The notes below the pieces were generated by a model. That model saw only the letters and a program-made list of their open reading frames with translations. It searched no databases and was not told where the DNA came from. A DNA stretch of 12,959 bases from Actinobacteria bacterium UBA2541 (GTDB lineage: Bacteria > Actinomycetota > Actinomycetes > Nanopelagicales > Nanopelagicaceae): positions 1,093 to 14,051 of the forward strand of contig DDMR01000032.1 in the NCBI GenBank assembly GCA_002340925.1. Reading direction: 5' to 3'. Position numbers and translations under genes: made by a program. This document shows, piece by piece, positions 9,838 through 12,959 of this stretch (position 1 is the first letter of the stretch; each line of letters opens with the position of its first letter).

Positions 9838-10197
9838 GTGCTACCAGCCAAGAATCGGTTGCGCACAAGCAAGGATTTTGTTCTAACCACTAAAACTGGA
9901 TTTCGAGCAACATCTTTATCGCTTGTGGTCTACCTAAAAACAAACCCAAACAATCCAACCAACGCCAGTAATTCCAGTGCGCCTTTGGTTGGGTTGATTG
10001 TCAATAAATCAGTTGGTGGGTCGGTTGTGCGACATAGAGTTTCTAGACAATTACGCCACTTGGCCGCAACACACATTTCAAGCATTCCTGCCGATAGCCG
10101 ACTTGTAATCCGAGTTCTTCGCAATCAACCAAATTATGAAGTTGAACTAAATGAACTTATGGCAAAAGTTCTTAGCAAAATTCCGGTGGCCCTGTGA
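9838..10197 (+). CDS. rnpA: Ribonuclease P protein component
   Basis: RnpA is the protein cofactor of RNase P, which trims the 5' leader of tRNA precursors. The GTG at 9838 gives 119 residues starting [14 protein letters not shown], the usual actinobacterial N-terminus. An upstream in-frame TTG at 9826, directly after the rpmH stop, would add only four residues and is less likely. The RNA-binding RNR-type motif appears as [16 protein letters not shown] (59-74). Between the first strand and that motif there is a polar N/S/T-rich stretch (about 35-48). No clear SD precedes the GTG, so translation probably couples to rpmH, 12 nt upstream. The TGA stop overlaps the GTG start of yidD (GTGA). Confidence 0.93.
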   Translation: MLPAKNRLRTSKDFVLTTKTGFRATSLSLVVYLKTNPNNPTNASNSSAPLVGLIVNKSVGGSVVRHRVSRQLRHLAATHISSIPADSRLVIRVLRNQPNYEVELNELMAKVLSKIPVAL

Positions 10198-10457
10198 GGA
10201 AGATATTCGCTTTACTAATTAAATTTTATCAAAGTTGGATTTCGCCAGCCTTTGCACCTCGCTGTAAGTACTACCCAAGTTGCTCAACATACGCATCAGA
10301 TGCGGTCTCTGAATACGGAGTAAAAGGTTTGGCTATGGCGCTTTGGCGGCTAGTCCGATGCAATCCTTGGTCCCACGGCGGCGTTGATTATGTTCTTACA
10401 AAAGACGCTAAAACACCAATAAAAACCGCTACAACTAGCATGAATGGAAGAATTTAA
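10194..10457 (+). CDS. yidD: Membrane protein insertion efficiency factor YidD
   Basis: YidD is a small protein at the inner face of the membrane that assists YidC/Sec-dependent insertion. The 87-residue product has the family signature: an amphipathic N-terminal helix ([18 protein letters not shown]), the cysteine motif [11 protein letters not shown] (24-34), then [19 protein letters not shown] (45-63) with the conserved RCNPW. The start is GTG, overlapping the rnpA stop by four bases. The stop overlaps the yidC start by one base (TAATG), so rnpA, yidD and yidC are very likely translationally coupled. Confidence 0.95.
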   Translation: MRKIFALLIKFYQSWISPAFAPRCKYYPSCSTYASDAVSEYGVKGLAMALWRLVRCNPWSHGGVDYVLTKDAKTPIKTATTSMNGRI

Positions 10458-11389
10458 TGGGATCAATTCTAGACCCGCTGTATTACGCAGTTTCTTGGGT
10501 AATGGTTACCTTCCACACTTTGCTCGGCTCTGTCTTTGGTAAAGATTCAAACGAGAGCATCAAGTGGAGCCTATCAATTATTGGTCTAGTAATTGTTATT
10601 AGAATTATTCTGATTCCACTCTTTGTAAAGCAGATCAAAAGCCAGCGCGCATTAACCGCTCTTCAACCACATATGAAGGAAATTCAGAAGAAGCACAAAG
10701 ATGATCGTCAGAAACAATCTGAAGAGATGATGAAGCTTTACAAAGAGCATAAAACAAACCCACTTGCGTCATGTTTCCCAATCCTTGCCCAAGCACCAAT
10801 CTTCTTTGCGCTTTTCACAGTGCTAAATGGAATTGCTCGAGATAGACCTCATGGTGTTTTAAAAGGTGACTTACTTATTTCAGCACAAGAGGCAAGGTTC
10901 TTCGGGGCAAATCTTTCAAATACTTTTTTGAGTAGTGATTCAAACACCCAGACCAAACTTGTAACTGTTCTTTTAATTATTTTCATGTCTGCTACAACCT
11001 TCATAACCCAACGCCAGTTAATGGTTAAGGGAATGCCGAAGATGGACTCTTCAAACAACATGATGTTGCAGCAACAAAAAATTATGCTCTATGTATTTCC
11101 AGTAATTTTCGCAGTAACCGGAGTTAACTTCCCAGTCGGAGTTTTGATTTATTGGTCAACAACAAACCTATGGACTTTCGGCCAACAGTTTTATGTGATT
11201 AAGAGAAATCCAACACCAGGATCTCCGGCATATGAAGAACTAGCGAAAAAGCGGGAGCTAAAGGATAAGAATTCCGGCCTGCCATCAACCGATGAACCAG
11301 GAACCACCATGGTTGATCCGGTAATTGAGCAACCAAGGCAACGCCAGCAGCCTTCAAAAAACTCTAAAAAGAAGAAGAAGAAAAAGTAA
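10457..11389 (+). CDS. yidC: Membrane protein insertase YidC (Oxa1 family)
   Basis: YidC inserts and folds proteins in the cytoplasmic membrane, alone or with SecYEG. The 310-residue protein has the Gram-positive layout without the large periplasmic domain. It has an N-terminal hydrophobic segment (about 6-25), TM at 38-58 with the conserved groove arginine R49, and a long charged cytoplasmic hairpin (60-103). Further TMs lie at about 106-124, 166-184, 210-222 and 225-242. The ASCFPILAQAPIFFALF and FPVGVLIYW segments are characteristic. The C-terminal tail (250-310) is polar and ends in seven lysines, consistent with ribosome contact as in other tailed YidC/Oxa1 proteins. The ATG overlaps the yidD stop; GGAAGA lies upstream. 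No lipoprotein signal is evident. Confidence 0.97.
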   Translation: MGSILDPLYYAVSWVMVTFHTLLGSVFGKDSNESIKWSLSIIGLVIVIRIILIPLFVKQIKSQRALTALQPHMKEIQKKHKDDRQKQSEEMMKLYKEHKTNPLASCFPILAQAPIFFALFTVLNGIARDRPHGVLKGDLLISAQEARFFGANLSNTFLSSDSNTQTKLVTVLLIIFMSATTFITQRQLMVKGMPKMDSSNNMMLQQQKIMLYVFPVIFAVTGVNFPVGVLIYWSTTNLWTFGQQFYVIKRNPTPGSPAYEELAKKRELKDKNSGLPSTDEPGTTMVDPVIEQPRQRQQPSKNSKKKKKKK

Positions 11390-11392
11390 GAA

Positions 11393-11428
11393 ATCGGACA
11401 AATTAGATAAATCGGATATATCGGATAA
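11393..11428 (+). repeat. Four imperfect 9-bp tandem repeats after yidC
   Basis: Just after the yidC stop lie four consecutive 9-mers: ATCGGACAA, ATTAGATAA, ATCGGATAT and ATCGGATAA (consensus ATCGGATAA). They fill most of the 67-nt yidC-jag spacer. The period is a multiple of three, so they could derive from or extend coding sequence, but an in-frame stop closes the yidC frame after six more codons. No known protein site matches the repeat unit. Confidence 0.7.
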
Positions 11429-11456
11429 ACCAGCATTTAATCAAAGGGAGAAGTAA

Positions 11457-11987
11457 ATGAGTGAAGTAGTTGAGAAGGCAGATAAGACCGAGAAGACAGA
11501 AAAACTAGATAAGAAGTCTCTAGTCGCCCGCCTTGAAGAAGAGGGCGATGTAGCTGCGGATTATTTAGAGGGGCTACTGGACATCGCAGATCTTGATGGT
11601 GACATCGATATCGATGTTGAGAACGACCGAGCCGCTCTAGCTATTGCCGGCGGTGCCCCCGGAGATTTGAGCCACCTTGTTGGTGACCGCGGCGAGGTTT
11701 TGGATGCGATTCAAGAGTTAACCCGCCTTGCAGTCCAGACTTCAACCGGCGAGCGCTCACGCTTAATGCTTGATATTGATAACTTCCGCGGTGACAAAAA
11801 AGAGGAACTAGCAAAGCTGGCCCACGAGATCGCCGAGCAGGTTAAGGCATCTGGCGAGTCAGTTAAGTTGCGCCCAATGAATGCCTTCGAACGCAAGGTT
11901 GTCCACGACACCATCCAAGAAATTGGCCTAACCAGCGAGTCTGAGGGCGAAGACCCAAACCGCTGTGTTGTAGTTCTGCCTGAATAA
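11457..11987 (+). CDS. jag: Jag/KhpB RNA-binding protein (KH and R3H domains)
   Basis: Jag (KhpB, EloR) proteins bind RNA and, in Firmicutes, work with KhpA in cell elongation control. The 176-residue protein has a charged, K/E/D-rich N-terminal segment (1-25) in place of a full Jag-N domain. A KH domain follows with LVGDRGEVLDAIQELTRL (74-91), whose GDRG is the GxxG loop. The C-terminal R3H domain has R146-x3-H150 in RPMNAFERKVVHD. The ATG is preceded by GGGAG. Its position between yidC and rsmG is conserved across Actinobacteria and Firmicutes. The acidic run DIADLDGDIDIDVEND (42-57) leads into the KH domain. The RNA target is not evident from sequence. Confidence 0.93.
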   Translation: MSEVVEKADKTEKTEKLDKKSLVARLEEEGDVAADYLEGLLDIADLDGDIDIDVENDRAALAIAGGAPGDLSHLVGDRGEVLDAIQELTRLAVQTSTGERSRLMLDIDNFRGDKKEELAKLAHEIAEQVKASGESVKLRPMNAFERKVVHDTIQEIGLTSESEGEDPNRCVVVLPE

Positions 11988-12016
11988 ATTCCACTTATCT
12001 TCGAGATTTCAAAAAC

Positions 12017-12637
12017 ATGAGTGTTTCACGTGAAACCCTGATCTCTACCTACTTTGGCGAGCGCCAAAAAGAGGTGGCTAGATATGCCGAAATCTTGGCA
12101 ACCTGGGGGATTGACCGTGGACTTGTTGGCCCCAAAGAAGGGGGTCGAATCTGGGATCGCCATATTGCTAACTGCATACCCGTTACAACCCTGCTCACCA
12201 AAGGAGCGTCGCTCCTTGATATTGGATCTGGGGCTGGACTGCCGGGAATTGTGATTGCCCTAGCCAAACCAGACCTGAAAGTGACGCTTTTAGAGCCACT
12301 CCAGAGGCGGATCGACTTCCTTGAAGAGGTGGTTTCAGAGCTCGGGATCGAGATAACCATAAAGAGGGCGCGGGCCGAGAGTTTTAAAGGCGGCTTCAAC
12401 TTCGTGACCGCAAGGGCGGTGGCCCCACTTCCAAAATTGGCAACAGTGTCCTGGCATTTAGTTATGGGTGGAGGCTCCCTTTTAGCCATGAAGGGCGAGA
12501 GCGCGGCGGCAGAGCTAGAGGCAGCACGGCTAGAGGCCCCTAAAATCTTCAAAAAAGTGGCAAGGGCAGAGCTTCATGAAATCCAGTTAGGCGAGTTGCC
12601 ACTTGCACGGGTAATTGAACTTAAAAAGGCTGGTTAG
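12017..12637 (+). CDS. rsmG: 16S rRNA (guanine(527)-N7)-methyltransferase
   Basis: RsmG (GidB) methylates N7 of G527 in 16S rRNA using SAM. Loss of this activity gives low-level streptomycin resistance in other bacteria. The 206-residue protein has the family's substrate-recognition segment [16 protein letters not shown] (38-53), the SAM-binding glycine loop [12 protein letters not shown] (66-77), the acidic E93 that ends strand 2 (TLLEP), and TARAVAPL (131-138). Length is typical. The ATG start yields MSVSRETL; the VSRET residues are forced by a parS site embedded in the codons. SD upstream is weak (GAGA). parA follows after 8 nt, the usual rsmG-parA-parB order. Confidence 0.97.
   Translation: MSVSRETLISTYFGERQKEVARYAEILATWGIDRGLVGPKEGGRIWDRHIANCIPVTTLLTKGASLLDIGSGAGLPGIVIALAKPDLKVTLLEPLQRRIDFLEEVVSELGIEITIKRARAESFKGGFNFVTARAVAPLPKLATVSWHLVMGGGSLLAMKGESAAAELEAARLEAPKIFKKVARAELHEIQLGELPLARVIELKKAG
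12022..12037. promoter_or_regulatory. parS: parS site inside rsmG
   Basis: TGTTTCACGTGAAACC matches the bacterial parS consensus TGTTTCACGTGAAACA at 15 of 16 bases and contains the perfect 14-bp palindrome GTTTCACGTGAAAC. ParB loads here as a CTP clamp and organises the origin region. It sits in codons 2-7 of rsmG. Confidence 0.95.
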
Positions 12638-12641
12638 ATAC

Positions 12642-12666
12642 TCACGTGAATGATTCACGTGAAACA
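12642..12666. promoter_or_regulatory. parS: parS site at the start of parA, with an adjacent half-like core
   Basis: TGATTCACGTGAAACA at 12651-12666 matches the parS consensus at 15 of 16 bases. Thirteen bases upstream the core palindrome TCACGTGA recurs at 12642-12649, but its flanks do not match parS. That second core contains the GTG start codon of parA. ParB bound here could affect parA expression; this is inference from position. Confidence 0.88.
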
Positions 12667-12959
12667 TCCGATTCAAAAGTGATTGGAATCAGGCGCTTAA
12701 AAGAGCCGATGCCCACACCTTTGAAGACCCGAATTTTCACAGTCGCCAACCAGAAAGGTGGGGTTGGCAAGACAACGACAGCGGTCAATATTGCCGCCGC
12801 CCTGGCTATGGGTGGACTCAAGGTCCTAGTTATTGATCTAGACCCTCAAGGAAATGCCTGCACCGCTCTGGGCATCGATCGCGAGGAGTTGGCTGGAATG
12901 TATGAGGTTCTTGTTAAGGACCTTCCACTCTCACAAGTGGTTACAAAGGTAGCCGGATT
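12646..12959 (+). CDS. parA: Chromosome partitioning ATPase ParA (3' end outside window)
   Basis: ParA is the Walker-type ATPase that, with ParB bound at parS, segregates the newly copied origins. The frame is open from the GTG at 12646 to the window end (104 codons), so the gene is truncated by the window rather than broken. A variable N-terminal tail ([20 protein letters not shown]) is followed by [20 protein letters not shown] with the deviant Walker A motif KGGVGKTT (37-44). Next comes [18 protein letters not shown] with Walker A'. The GTG lies 8 nt after the rsmG stop with no clear SD. Internal starts at GTG 12679 or ATG 12709 are possible and would remove the tail but not the ATPase core. 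parB is expected next. Confidence 0.95.
   Translation, partial: MNDSRETSDSKVIGIRRLKEPMPTPLKTRIFTVANQKGGVGKTTTAVNIAAALAMGGLKVLVIDLDPQGNACTALGIDREELAGMYEVLVKDLPLSQVVTKVAG

Noticed and set aside
11393..11428. CRISPR or iteron array
   Set aside because: Units are 9 bp with no spacers, too short for CRISPR, and they do not resemble DnaA boxes or known plasmid iterons.
11191..11436. Minus-strand frame with a YPIYPIY and poly-F start
   Set aside because: It is the reverse reading of the 9-bp tandem repeat and the yidC lysine codons; no promoter, SD or family match.
12049..12552. Long open frame antisense to rsmG (167 codons)
   Set aside because: It lies wholly inside rsmG in antisense and shows low-complexity Ser/Pro/Ala-rich translation with no recognisable domain; a shadow of the real gene.
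12642..12649. Third complete parS site
   Set aside because: Only the TCACGTGA core is present; six of the eight flanking bases differ from the parS consensus.

Overview
This window is the replication-origin neighbourhood of an actinobacterial chromosome. Three things point to Actinobacteria: the gene order (tRNA-Ala, tRNA-Ile, gyrA, gyrB, dciA, recF, dnaN, dnaA on the minus strand; rpmH, rnpA, yidD, yidC, jag, rsmG, parA on the plus strand), the DciA gene between recF and gyrB, and protein details such as the DnaN start MKFVVERD, the RecF signature SHGESWS and the RnpA motif [12 protein letters not shown]. The DNA is moderately AT-rich for the phylum and the spacers are very short. This resembles small-genome freshwater lineages of the acI / Nanopelagicales kind, but that placement is inference and no marker here settles it.

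Left arm (1-9352, all minus). From the origin outward it carries dnaA (initiator), dnaN (sliding clamp), recF (gap repair), dciA (predicted helicase loader), gyrB and gyrA (DNA gyrase), then tRNA-Ile(GAT) and tRNA-Ala(TGC). Right arm (9688 to the end, all plus). rpmH, rnpA, yidD and yidC are packed or overlapping and serve the ribosome, RNase P and membrane protein insertion. jag/khpB, rsmG and the 5' part of parA follow. Transcription runs away from the dnaA/rpmH junction on both sides, so genes are co-directional with the expected forks.

Two clusters of DnaA boxes flank dnaA. One lies in the dnaN-dnaA gap with an AT-rich block, the other in the dnaA-rpmH gap with three perfect boxes; together they look like a bipartite oriC. 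Two parS sites for chromosome partitioning lie inside the first codons of rsmG and parA.

I found no mobile element, CRISPR array, toxin-antitoxin pair, phage gene or unknown protein system: every protein-coding gene is a recognised core gene. The most interesting unexplained item is the gyrB leader (about 4777-4859). It can fold as a closed three-way junction followed by a small hairpin, and two positions pair (as G-U) only in the gyrB-sense RNA. Lesser items are a hairpin in the tRNA spacer, a repeat of the tRNA-Ala 3' end at the window edge, a 9-bp tandem repeat after yidC, and no room for the DUF3566 membrane-protein gene often found after gyrA.
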